Shown here piece by piece: positions 24,834 to 32,793 of a stretch of 64,000 nt of DNA. Both the position numbers and the translations under genes were made by a program. Under the pieces are notes generated by a model. It was not told the origin of the DNA. It saw only the letters and a program-made list of their open reading frames with translations, and ran no database searches. The DNA comes from Fabrea salina (lineage: Eukaryota > Ciliophora > Heterotrichea > Heterotrichida > Fabreidae): contig JALIHJ010000021.1 in assembly GCA_022984795.1 (NCBI GenBank), positions 124,001 through 188,000 of the forward strand, in the 5' to 3' direction. Position 1 is the stretch's first letter, and each line of letters opens with the position of its first letter.

Positions 24834-27437
24834 TTAATGATTAGTAGAAAGTAAAAAGTTAACTGCTTGAATGAAAATAGGAGCAAGAGATTCGTTTGGA
24901 GTTTTGCAAGAAATATTGACGCTGCCAGCTTCTAGGGAAAGTTCTGCTAAAACTGATTCTCCTGAAACTGCTAAGCACGAAAAGCAACTTGCATGCTCAG
25001 GAACTTCTTTGTTGCATACAAAGAAAATGTTGTTGGCACTAAGTCTAGAGTTGATGGCTTGCTCAGAAATATAGTCTTGGTGGACAGGAGATATTGTGTG
25101 AGCAAACTCTTGGGACTCTGGAATGCTTTCCCAGACTTTTCGGTAAGCTTCATAGTCCATCTTTCCAGCTTCTGAAACTAAAGTTGTAAACATGCAAGGA
25201 GTTTGGAAGTAAAATATGTCTAAGTTGCACTTTACAGCCATCTGCACAATAAAAGGCACTGAAGGAGGCTGGGAACTGGAGTTTTGCGAAGGCACAATTT
25301 TAGTTTTGGTGTAAGTGGGAGACTCAGGGTATATAGTTTGCACGTTAATGTTGTCAGCTAAGTCTAAACCAAAGTAGTTGGTATTGAACTTCATAGCAAA
25401 GTCACTAATGGGTGTTGAAGTGAAGTTAGTAAATCTGCACTCCAGCACTATACCTTCTTCTCGCTGAAAGGCCATTTCAATCTGCAGCCCAGTTTGCCCA
25501 TTGGTTCCAGGGGTGTCTTTGGATAAAACAACTTGCATTGGAACCTGAGCTTTTTTACCCTCTGCAGGTGACTCGACTGATGGCTCTATTCCTATTAAGT
25601 CATCAATCAAGTTAGGCATCTGGGCTTTAACCTCAGCGGCAGGCATTTCTAACTCAACTTCTTCTTTAGCAGCTTCTTTTTTTTCAAGTTCTTTAGCTTT
25701 GCTAGCTTTGGTTTCATAGGGCTTGTGGTAAATAGAAGCAAGAGTCCCCATTTGCTCAATGAGTTTGTCCAATACTTGGGGCTCTAGAATATAGGAGTCC
25801 TCGGATATCAGGGGTTTTTCGCACAAAACTACGTTCTTGGTAGCCTCTGGGTCTATAGAAAGAAGTCTCCAGTAAATATAGGCGCGGTCCCTTATGTCGG
25901 GGTTGGGGTTTTCTTCTGTAGCCATTTTAAGCAAGTTAGTAATCATAGCTTCTGAGTCGTCAGGTCTTTTTAAGAAGAGTTTGACTGTAGCTGTCAGTAT
26001 CTGAAGTTGCACTTGGACTTGTTCGTCCTTAAAGCCCTCTATAAAGCCCTGCAAGTGGGAGTCTGCGTCGTCAATTCTTTCTGCGTACTCACCCAGGATC
26101 CATATTAAAGAAGACTTAGCTTCTGGATCTGTAAGTTCTTCAATGCTTGGGAAAATGTCTTTAATAATCATCTCAAAGCGGTTGGGGTACTTCCTAAAAA
26201 TGTCCTTAATAACCACAAGAATCTCTTGGACTGCGTAAGAAACCTTCAGCTCAACTATGTCTAGTAAGGCTTGCACGCATTTTTCCACAGCTTTTTCTAA
26301 CTTTATGGCACATCTACCTATAGTCTGTATGGCTTTTCTCACAAAGTCTATGTCGATTTCTGTAGAGTAGTCTTTGAGTTCGTACAAGACCTGGTCAATG
26401 TTTTTGGTGTCGACAAGTCTAACTATTATTTCTAGTTTTTCTAGTTTGACATAAACTGGGTCATTGAACTTGCAGAAAAACACCCTAATTTCTTTTTCTA
26501 AAACGCTAGGGCGCTTCTGAACTACTAAGTTAATACACCTCAGAGCTACATACTGAATTTCAGGTTCAGAGTTCACTAAGGACACTAAACTCGGAGCTAG
26601 TTTTAAAACACACGACCGCATAAAGTCAGTTGCGCTTACGTAGTCTAGGTACTTGAGAATAACCTTTACAGCCGAAGTAACTACAGCTGGGTTGGCGTGT
26701 GCTAGTCTAGGGACTACTCTTTCTATGATGGTTTCGGCTTCTTTGGAGTCAGCTGGAGAGTACTCTGCGATGTAGTCCAGTATAAAGACTTGTCCCCATT
26801 CAGTGCACTCGTTCATGGCAGACAAGATTCTGTTAACTACTTGACCATTCAAAGGTATAATGCCGGAGCCCCTAGCTTCACTTATTTCTGCAATACTGGC
26901 AACTGTATTAGAAATCACCATTGCGTTTCCGTCAGACAACCCTGCTGTTAATACTTGCAAAAACTCTGTGTCTTCCACCAATTCAGGAGCAATGTCGTAA
27001 AGCTTCCCCACACAAATAGCAGCTGTTTTGCGGACATAGGGGTCTTGGTCTTGCAAAGCGTCCTTTAAGGGTTCAGTGAGGTACTCAGTGATTTTATCCA
27101 CACGTATGTACCCCATGGTTCTCACAGCAAGTGCCCTTACTAGGGGACTGGTGGGGTTGCGGGAGTCTTTTCTAAAAGAGTTAACAGCCATGATAGCAAG
27201 GTCAGGTTGTGTTTTAGCGTAGTTGATGATATATAGGTAAACGAGTTTTTTGATTTCTACGCTTTGGGTTTCCATGCACTTTACCATGTGTGGAAACAAG
27301 GGCGAAACATCTTTTCCCACTGTCATTGCTGCAATGGTTTTTTTGATAGCTTCTCGTTTCTGCTCGAACTTAATAGAGTTGAGTTCTTCTTGCAGTTCAG
27401 GAATTTCACCGCGCCGAGTGTTTGTGAAGTAAGCCAT
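24834..27437 (-). CDS. Beta-adaptin of clathrin adaptor AP-1/AP-2
   Basis: An 867-aa large adaptin. The trunk (~1-580) begins with AYFTNTRRGEIPELQEEL and has the family's VGKDVSPLFPHMVKC, LVYLYIINYAKTQPDLAIMAVN, DQDPYVRKTAAICVGKLYD and LIWILGEYAERID. A hinge near 600-650 (rich in A, E, K; NLIDDLIGIEP could be a clathrin-box variant) leads to a C-terminal appendage (~665-867). It pairs with another large adaptin, mu and sigma subunits to form coated vesicles at Golgi, endosome or plasma membrane. I choose ATG at 27437 (context AATAATAAAATG); an ATG further upstream at 27476 would overlap the SDHAF3 gene. Four nt separate it from that gene, and zero from the RING gene. Confidence 0.95.
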   Translation of the reverse strand: MAYFTNTRRGEIPELQEELNSIKFEQKREAIKKTIAAMTVGKDVSPLFPHMVKCMETQSVEIKKLVYLYIINYAKTQPDLAIMAVNSFRKDSRNPTSPLVRALAVRTMGYIRVDKITEYLTEPLKDALQDQDPYVRKTAAICVGKLYDIAPELVEDTEFLQVLTAGLSDGNAMVISNTVASIAEISEARGSGIIPLNGQVVNRILSAMNECTEWGQVFILDYIAEYSPADSKEAETIIERVVPRLAHANPAVVTSAVKVILKYLDYVSATDFMRSCVLKLAPSLVSLVNSEPEIQYVALRCINLVVQKRPSVLEKEIRVFFCKFNDPVYVKLEKLEIIVRLVDTKNIDQVLYELKDYSTEIDIDFVRKAIQTIGRCAIKLEKAVEKCVQALLDIVELKVSYAVQEILVVIKDIFRKYPNRFEMIIKDIFPSIEELTDPEAKSSLIWILGEYAERIDDADSHLQGFIEGFKDEQVQVQLQILTATVKLFLKRPDDSEAMITNLLKMATEENPNPDIRDRAYIYWRLLSIDPEATKNVVLCEKPLISEDSYILEPQVLDKLIEQMGTLASIYHKPYETKASKAKELEKKEAAKEEVELEMPAAEVKAQMPNLIDDLIGIEPSVESPAEGKKAQVPMQVVLSKDTPGTNGQTGLQIEMAFQREEGIVLECRFTNFTSTPISDFAMKFNTNYFGLDLADNINVQTIYPESPTYTKTKIVPSQNSSSQPPSVPFIVQMAVKCNLDIFYFQTPCMFTTLVSEAGKMDYEAYRKVWESIPESQEFAHTISPVHQDYISEQAINSRLSANNIFFVCNKEVPEHASCFSCLAVSGESVLAELSLEAGSVNISCKTPNESLAPIFIQAVNFLLSTNH

Positions 27438-27441
27438 TTTA

Positions 27442-27774
27442 TTATTTGTTATAGATGAAGTTAGTTTGGTACTCATTGATGGCTTCTCTTTGCTGTTTGC
27501 TCATCTTCTGGAGTTCTTCGGGTTGAAGATTCCGACCGTAAAGTTGGGTTTCAGGTTGGGACATTAGTTCTAGGTAAGTTTGCCACTGGCTTAAAAAAGT
27601 GGTGTAATGGGCTGCTGAAAAGTTAGGAATTGTTGGGTAGTGGTGCTTCTTAAACTCTTCCTTGACGTAGTTGTTTCCTAAGTTTTGGAATTGGTCAGGC
27701 AGTTTCCTGTGGAGCAGTAAAATGTTTCGGTAACACTTTAAGCCCTCTACTTTTAGCTTGTTCGGCACTGACAT
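27442..27774 (-). CDS. SDHAF3: Succinate dehydrogenase assembly factor 3 (Acn9, LYR family)
   Basis: A 110-aa LYR-motif protein. The N-terminus GLKCYRNILLLHRKLPDQF contains the (L)YR signature, followed by LGNNYVKEEFKKHHYP, which matches the family block LGDxYVKDEFRRHK very well, and a C-terminal helix FLSQWQTYLELM. SDHAF3 protects and assists Fe-S insertion into the SDH iron-sulfur subunit in the mitochondrial matrix. Length agrees with family members (~120 aa). Start context GTAATG. It is followed after 4 nt by beta-adaptin on the same strand. Confidence 0.88.
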   Translation of the reverse strand: MSVPNKLKVEGLKCYRNILLLHRKLPDQFQNLGNNYVKEEFKKHHYPTIPNFSAAHYTTFLSQWQTYLELMSQPETQLYGRNLQPEELQKMSKQQREAINEYQTNFIYNK

Positions 27775-27794
27775 TACAGATTTTTATTAACATA

Positions 27795-28622
27795 TTAATA
27801 CTTTTCTGCAGAATTCTGGGTGTACTCAGGTGTGGTTTGACTATAGAAGCTTTTTAGCGATTTTTCTTCAGAAATCTCACTGAGCCTCAGCCCCCTTGTT
27901 TCTTCTTTTGGAGTTTTAATTGAGGACTGGAACAAAGGGTTCTTTAGGAAGTCGTCTGCAATGTTAAGTACTCCAGAGTCGTAATCGCAAGTTTTCTCTG
28001 AAGAATTCAGAAAAGTAGGACTGTTAAAGGCACTTTCTAGGTTTTCTTTTTCAGTGGTTCTGCTACTGCAAAGTAGCTCTTCAAGTGTAGGCGAGTTGTG
28101 CACTTGTTTTTTCTGTATTCCTAATTTAAATAAGTCTAGGTCTTTGCGCACATTGTCTTTGATTCTAGAGTTAACGTTTTGGAGGTACTTAGGAACTTTG
28201 GGTTTAGCGGCTTTAGGAGGCTTTTTTAGAGTTCTAGAGCATTTAAGTGAACCTTTGAACTTAGGAGTGGACTCTACTTGGCTTGCAAGGATTTTGGGTT
28301 TTGGAGGCTTTTTGCAATTTGTGTGAGGAAGACTGTAGCTTCTGTTGACTTTGTTAGACTCAACACTTTTGTTGATGTCTTCTAGTTCCTTCCTCATTTC
28401 AAGGAGTTTTTTCTTAATATCTGGAATTTGAACGCTCAAAGGCAAAGGCGACCCCTGGGCTACACTTTTGAGTTCTTCTAGGCATAAAAACCCTGGAATG
28501 CTGTTTGACAGAGAATTCAGCCCAACTACAGCTACTGTTTCTAAACATTCTTGCCACTGCGACTTGGGGTAGAGCATTAGGAACTCCTTTAAAAGAGGGC
28601 TTTGAATTAATCTATCTAACAT
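27795..28622 (-). CDS. Hypothetical protein, 275 aa
   Basis: I do not recognise this protein. Residues ~1-85 are ordered and helical (MLDRLIQSPLLKEFLMLYPKS, QECLETVAVVGLNSL, IPDIKKKLLEMRKELEDI), the latter part a likely coiled coil. Residues ~95-275 are Lys/Ser/Pro-rich and disordered. The first 60 residues could be a small dimerisation domain resembling those of basal-body proteins, which is only a loose impression. It lies in the six-gene minus-strand array, 5 nt after the Tul1-like gene and 20 nt before SDHAF3. Start context TAATAAAAATG. Confidence 0.7.
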   Translation of the reverse strand: MLDRLIQSPLLKEFLMLYPKSQWQECLETVAVVGLNSLSNSIPGFLCLEELKSVAQGSPLPLSVQIPDIKKKLLEMRKELEDINKSVESNKVNRSYSLPHTNCKKPPKPKILASQVESTPKFKGSLKCSRTLKKPPKAAKPKVPKYLQNVNSRIKDNVRKDLDLFKLGIQKKQVHNSPTLEELLCSSRTTEKENLESAFNSPTFLNSSEKTCDYDSGVLNIADDFLKNPLFQSSIKTPKEETRGLRLSEISEEKSLKSFYSQTTPEYTQNSAEKY

Positions 28623-28627
28623 TTTTA

Positions 28628-30199
28628 TTACTCTTCAAGCAAAGGCAGCCCACTTCTGCAGGTGGGACATTCCATCTTAATGTTCATCCAGTTCACCAAA
28701 CAGTCTTCATGGAACATATGTCCACAAGGAGTATGCATTGTTCTTGACTTGTTAACCACTTCTGAGGAGTTTTTGCCTGGAATATTAAGTGGCGTCATAC
28801 AGATTATGCACTCACTTTCTTCAAAGTCCTTTTCTTCTGCAAAGCTTCTGTAGTAGTTGTAAGCTTGGGGTCTAAGCACTCTTGGAACGAAGAACCGGGG
28901 CCCTAAACGAGACCGCTGCAGCAACATAAAGGCTACTTGGAGACCCATATAGCAAACAAATACCAAACAGTACTGGTAGTTAGGCTCCATCACAATGAAG
29001 TTGGAAGGACACCCAAAGAAGTAAAGGATTAAAGTTGTTCTAGCTCCAAAGACTGTCAATATGAAAATAGGACTTACTGAGTCTCTGTACCCGTTTTTGG
29101 CATTCATGTAGATTTGGGGCACAAAGAAACTGTGGAGTGCCAGGATTGTCAGCAAGTACAAAAAGTCAAGAACTACCAAACCAATAACAACTCCAATCAC
29201 CAGTAAACAAAACCTAGACTGGAAGTTGCTGTAGTGCCTCCTAAGGGCCTCCAAGCCTTCGTTTTGTATTTCAGAGTTGTGGGCTTTCCAAACAATCAGC
29301 AACAGCCTTCCTTGAACTACCATAAAAGCCGCAAAGTTCCAAAAAGAAGCTAGCATTAAGTAGTCGAAAGCTATGAACACCTGGAAAGCCCTGTTTAAGT
29401 GCCACAAACACAAAAAGCAGTCAATTATAGCGTTCATACTCAGCATTAACATTGAAGTTTTCCTTGCGTGGTTTTCAGATAAAGCACAGTCTTGAGTGTG
29501 CTTCGCAAAAGCAAAAATCAAGGCTACTGAAATGCAAGAAATAATGAAGCAGTAAGTCACTATGGGTTCTTTGTACTCTGTTTCAGTGAGTATGTGCAGC
29601 TCTAATTGTATGTAAAGGTTGCGCTCTGGAATGCTTATCCAACCCTGGGACCTTAACTCAGTGCCGTTCTCGTCAATACTTCCTTTTTTAGTCCAAAAAC
29701 TAAACTTGGAAGACCCCTTGTAAGTGGAGTTGTTGAGGTTCTTAGACGAAATTAAGGCAATCGTCCCGTTGTGGGTGATTTCGTGCTTTTCTGGGTTAAA
29801 CTCTGCGTCTCTCACTCTTATAGCATACAGGTCGTCACTTTCCCATTTTCCGTCAAAAAAAACAATAGTGAAGAAAGCGGAATTCCCGAATTCTTTTTCC
29901 ATAGCGTAGAAGTAAGCCCTGCCTTCTTGGCTTTCTAACTCCCCGAGCACAGGGCCTTTGAGTTGGTTCCTCCACTCGCCCAGGTACATTTTGGAGTTGA
30001 TTTCTTTTGACTTCGAATGATTTTCACTGAGAATACTTTCTAGTTCACTCGTGTCCGAAGCGTTTTTTTCCGCTCTTAAATAAGAAGTGTGCCTATGTTC
30101 TTTGGGGTTATTTTCGGAGCTAAATACACTGAAGCAAGCAAAAGAAATCAGGAAAAAACTAGCCACTACCAAGAATCGTTGTCTGACAGTATCAACCAT
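28628..30199 (-). CDS. Tul1/Dsc1-like Golgi transmembrane RING E3 ligase
   Basis: A 523-aa protein. It has an N-terminal signal anchor (FLVVASFFLISFACFSVF), a lumenal beta-rich domain (~70-215: YLGEWRNQLKGP, FTIVFFDGKWESDDLYAI, HNGTIALISS), about seven membrane helices (~220-440) and a C-terminal RING-H2: CIICMTPL, CGHMFHEDCLVNWMN, CPTCRSGLPLLEE. The lumenal W-x-G motif region followed by multi-TM and C-terminal RING is the layout of Tul1/Dsc1, which ubiquitinates misplaced Golgi/endosome membrane proteins. It is 4 nt after the phosphatase gene (TAG-TAAA-ATG) and 5 nt before the next gene. Confidence 0.9.
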   Translation of the reverse strand: MVDTVRQRFLVVASFFLISFACFSVFSSENNPKEHRHTSYLRAEKNASDTSELESILSENHSKSKEINSKMYLGEWRNQLKGPVLGELESQEGRAYFYAMEKEFGNSAFFTIVFFDGKWESDDLYAIRVRDAEFNPEKHEITHNGTIALISSKNLNNSTYKGSSKFSFWTKKGSIDENGTELRSQGWISIPERNLYIQLELHILTETEYKEPIVTYCFIISCISVALIFAFAKHTQDCALSENHARKTSMLMLSMNAIIDCFLCLWHLNRAFQVFIAFDYLMLASFWNFAAFMVVQGRLLLIVWKAHNSEIQNEGLEALRRHYSNFQSRFCLLVIGVVIGLVVLDFLYLLTILALHSFFVPQIYMNAKNGYRDSVSPIFILTVFGARTTLILYFFGCPSNFIVMEPNYQYCLVFVCYMGLQVAFMLLQRSRLGPRFFVPRVLRPQAYNYYRSFAEEKDFEESECIICMTPLNIPGKNSSEVVNKSRTMHTPCGHMFHEDCLVNWMNIKMECPTCRSGLPLLEE

Positions 30200-30203
30200 T
30201 TTA

Positions 30204-31316
30204 CTATAGATTACTTGCGATGTAATGCCTCACATCTTGGTTGCTGTTTGCTAGGTTTATTAAGAAAGGCAACAGTGAGATCAGTGCTTGGTCGTCGGGG
30301 TCTCCTTTCCAAGTTGTTATTTGTATTCCATTTTGAGGCTGTTTCGAAAAACTATAAGGGCTATTGTCCACTATGCAAACTCTACTTAAGTCCCTTCCTA
30401 GAGTCCTCAAGTCCTTTATGTAATTTTGGGTGTGTTCTCTGTAAAGCCTTAGAGTTATTCTACTCCCGGAGTCTATTGTTCTGAGAGCAGCATCAGCGTG
30501 TCCCGCTGAACTAGCTGTGAACAAAACAACTTCGAATCTTTCAGAAACCTCAGTTAAAAACCTTTCTACTCCAGGCCTTGCTCTAAAACTGTTTTTCCAC
30601 AAGCACCCTAGAGTTTCGTCAAGGTCCAGCACAAGTGTGTAGCTTTTGCTGGTGTAAGCAGGTAGGTAAGGCATAACTTTGTTGGTGTACATCGAGTAGA
30701 GTGTGGGAAAGTTCTTTAACTCCACCACATTGGGAGCTTCGGTTTCAATGTTCTGAGCAGCCGTCAAAACCAAAAACAGTGGTGTACGAATCAAATGCTC
30801 AAGGAGTTCGAGCAGTTTGATCAACTTGAATATAATAGAAGTGGAAAGTTCTGAGTAACCAGACAAGAATTCCTGAAAGGCCTGTTTTATGTATTTTCCC
30901 AGCTCAAGGTTAGACCTAAAAAGCTTCTCAATAAGGTATCCCACTTGGTAAGACTCTCTGCAGTGCGCTATTTGCACTAAGCTCACTCCCATCAATTTTA
31001 CGTTTTGGGAGATTTCGTTGTAGATTTGGGCTTTTCTAATTTTGAGAGCCTTGGAGCTGGCCTTTGAAAATTCTTCCATTACAAGAATTGCTATTGCCTG
31101 GAACCCAATGCTTTCGTGGAAAAGCGAAAAATCTGAGTCTATCAAAATGCACAATCGCTTGTAAATATCAAGAAAGCATGCTGTACTTTCAGAAAAAGAA
31201 CTTATTAAAGTACCTAGGCGTGTCAGTATAGGCAGTAACTCATTAATTTTGCCACTTGAAAAACTTGGTAAACCTGAATTAATAGTTAGAATCCCTGGAG
31301 TTTTAGCTTCCTGCAT
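30204..31316 (-). CDS. FCP1/SCP-type (HAD) phosphatase with N-terminal helical domain
   Basis: A 370-aa protein. The C-terminal ~160 residues form an FCP1-homology/HAD domain: TLVLDLDETLG (catalytic DxDxT), RARPGVERFLTEVSERFEVVLFTAS, DLSRVCIVDNSPYSFSKQPQNGI (second acidic motif) and the tail TTWKGDPDDQALISLLPFL, as in SCP/Dullard proteins. The N-terminal ~200 residues are helical and unknown to me. Possible substrates are RNA polymerase II CTD or lipin-type proteins. The frame is open to 31340 only from a GTG; ATG at 31316 with context TTTTAAAATG is used. Stop is TAG. Confidence 0.88.
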   Translation of the reverse strand: MQEAKTPGILTINSGLPSFSSGKINELLPILTRLGTLISSFSESTACFLDIYKRLCILIDSDFSLFHESIGFQAIAILVMEEFSKASSKALKIRKAQIYNEISQNVKLMGVSLVQIAHCRESYQVGYLIEKLFRSNLELGKYIKQAFQEFLSGYSELSTSIIFKLIKLLELLEHLIRTPLFLVLTAAQNIETEAPNVVELKNFPTLYSMYTNKVMPYLPAYTSKSYTLVLDLDETLGCLWKNSFRARPGVERFLTEVSERFEVVLFTASSAGHADAALRTIDSGSRITLRLYREHTQNYIKDLRTLGRDLSRVCIVDNSPYSFSKQPQNGIQITTWKGDPDDQALISLLPFLINLANSNQDVRHYIASNL

Positions 31317-31448
31317 TTTAAAAGTATTATTTAGCACCACGGCATAATTAATTCAGTTCAGTTCAGTGAAGCCATTTAATTTAATTTAATTAGATTTTTC
31401 TAGCTGCTTATTATTGCCTTAAAAGTCCCAAAGCCCTTCTGTTTATAA
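31317..31448. promoter_or_regulatory. Divergent promoter region with short tandem repeats
   Basis: This 132-nt spacer between the CTD-type phosphatase and Atg8 start codons contains the repeats TTCAGTTCAGTTCAG and TTTAATTTAATTTAATTAG, at about 31352-31394. It is one of only a few spacers large enough to hold a complete promoter. A function is inferred from location. Confidence 0.4.
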
Positions 31449-31802
31449 ATGTCAACAATAGATAGCGCTTCTTTTGAAGAAAGACTGCGTCAATACAACC
31501 TTTTCAAAACAAGGTTCCCCAACTCAGTGCCAATAGTGATTCAAAGAGATTCTAGGTCTAGTCTTCCTTTAAGCTTGCAGAACCAGTTATTTCTAGTTCC
31601 AAGGACCCTTTCAGCAACTGAGTTTTCTTCTATGATAAGGAAGAAAGTAAACCTAGCAAAAACCCAAGCAATGATGATGTTTGTAAACAGGAGAACCCTT
31701 GTAGCTGGAGACTTAACAGTCTCTGAACTCTATGATCGCTTCCGTGGAGAGGATGGCTTCTTGTACGTTTTATGCACAGATCACGCCTCTTATGGAACTT
31801 AG
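31449..31802 (+). CDS. ATG8: Atg8/LC3-family ubiquitin-like protein
   Basis: A 117-aa Atg8 homolog. Family landmarks are present: SFEERLRQYNLFKTRFPNSVPIVIQR, FLVPRTLSATEFSSMIRKKV, MMFVNRRTLVAGDLTVSELY and EDGFLYVLCTDHASYG. It ends YGT, so one residue follows the glycine that is exposed by Atg4 and conjugated to phosphatidylethanolamine. The protein functions in autophagosome formation and cargo capture. It is divergent in several usually conserved positions compared with GABARAP, so it may be one of several paralogs. VPS26 follows after 13 nt. Confidence 0.92.
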   Translation: MSTIDSASFEERLRQYNLFKTRFPNSVPIVIQRDSRSSLPLSLQNQLFLVPRTLSATEFSSMIRKKVNLAKTQAMMMFVNRRTLVAGDLTVSELYDRFRGEDGFLYVLCTDHASYGT

Positions 31803-31815
31803 TGTAACATAAATT

Positions 31816-32685
31816 ATGGTAAGAGACACCTAGTGGTTTGGCACCAATGCTGATATACAGATTATGCTTGACGCAAAAACCTTCAAACACAACTCACCAG
31901 TTTACCTGCCTGGAGACAACATCAAAGGCGCTGTTAAGGTGTCTCCTATCCAAGGCAAAAAGTTCGACCACCAAGGAATGCAGATTGAGTTTATTGGGAA
32001 AATCAGTAAATTCCACTTAGCAAATAAACTTAACCCCTCTGAAGACTCTACCTTTATTAGTTCAACTCGAAAACTAGAAAATGCTACTTCGCACCCTAGC
32101 CAAGTCCTTGTTCCTTTTGAGTTCAATTCAGTTGAAAAGCCTTATGAAACCTATAAAGGCGAGTTGTTTTCAGTGACTTACACTTTGAAACTAACAGTAA
32201 TCAGAAACTTTGCAAGCAACATTGTGAAGGAGGAGGAAGTCCTTGTAGTAGTTCCTGTTCAAGAACCAAAAATCAATTCCACTGTCAAAATGGAGTTTGG
32301 CCTTGAAGATGCTGTTCATGTTGAGTTTGAAATGAACAAGTACAAGTTCCACCTGAAAGACTGCATTATAGGCAAAGTTTACTTCCACTTGCTTAGAGTG
32401 AGGTCAACCACTATGAGCATCAGCATTGACAAAAAGGAAACTTTAGGTAGTGTTGTAGATACAAAGGTCATGGGCGAGTTCGAAATTATGGAGGGCTGTT
32501 CCACTAGGGGCGAAACTATTCCTTTTAGAGTTTTTCTATCAAATTACGAGTTGAGCCCTTCTTACGCTAGAATTGGGCAAACCATGTCTGTGAAGTACTT
32601 TTTGAATTTGTCTCTTGAAGACGATGAAAACAGAAAGTTCTCTAAACAAATCGAAATCGTGCTTTGGAGAGAAACCCTAAACTAA
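31816..32685 (+). CDS. VPS26: Retromer subunit VPS26, intron directly after the ATG
   Basis: Exons 31816-31818 (ATG alone) and 31834-32685 give 284 aa. The spliced N-terminus MWFGTNADIQIMLDA matches the VPS26 N-terminus (FxG...IDIVLND). Further family matches: HQGMQIEFIGKISKF, VPFEFNSVEKPYETYKGE, GLEDAVHVEFEMNKYKFHLKD, EIMEGCSTRGETIPFRVFL and KQIEIVLWR. The arrestin-fold protein forms the retromer core with VPS35 and VPS29 for endosome-to-Golgi recycling. Without splicing, translation would stop after five codons. An alternative start, ATG at 31864, would lose 16 N-terminal residues that clearly fit the family. Confidence 0.94.
31819..31833 (+). other. 15-nt intron immediately after the VPS26 start codon
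   Basis: GTAAGAGACACCTAG follows the ATG directly (phase 0), with an in-frame TAG at its end. Its interior departs from the usual TTTTACT. Removal adds residues WFGTNADIQI that fit the VPS26 family. Confidence 0.85.
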
Positions 32686-32793
32686 GTATAACTAAATTCT
32701 GGCAATGGGGAAAGCAGCTACTAATGAAAAACACGAAACTCACTAATCCACTAAACTTATAATACCCTTAGTTAATTACTGGTCAGATAAAAA

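Noticed and set aside
24834-27476. Upstream ATG at 27476 for beta-adaptin
   Set aside because: It would extend the protein by 13 non-conserved residues into the SDHAF3 coding region, whereas ATG at 27437 begins at the conserved adaptin N-terminus and has the usual A/T context.
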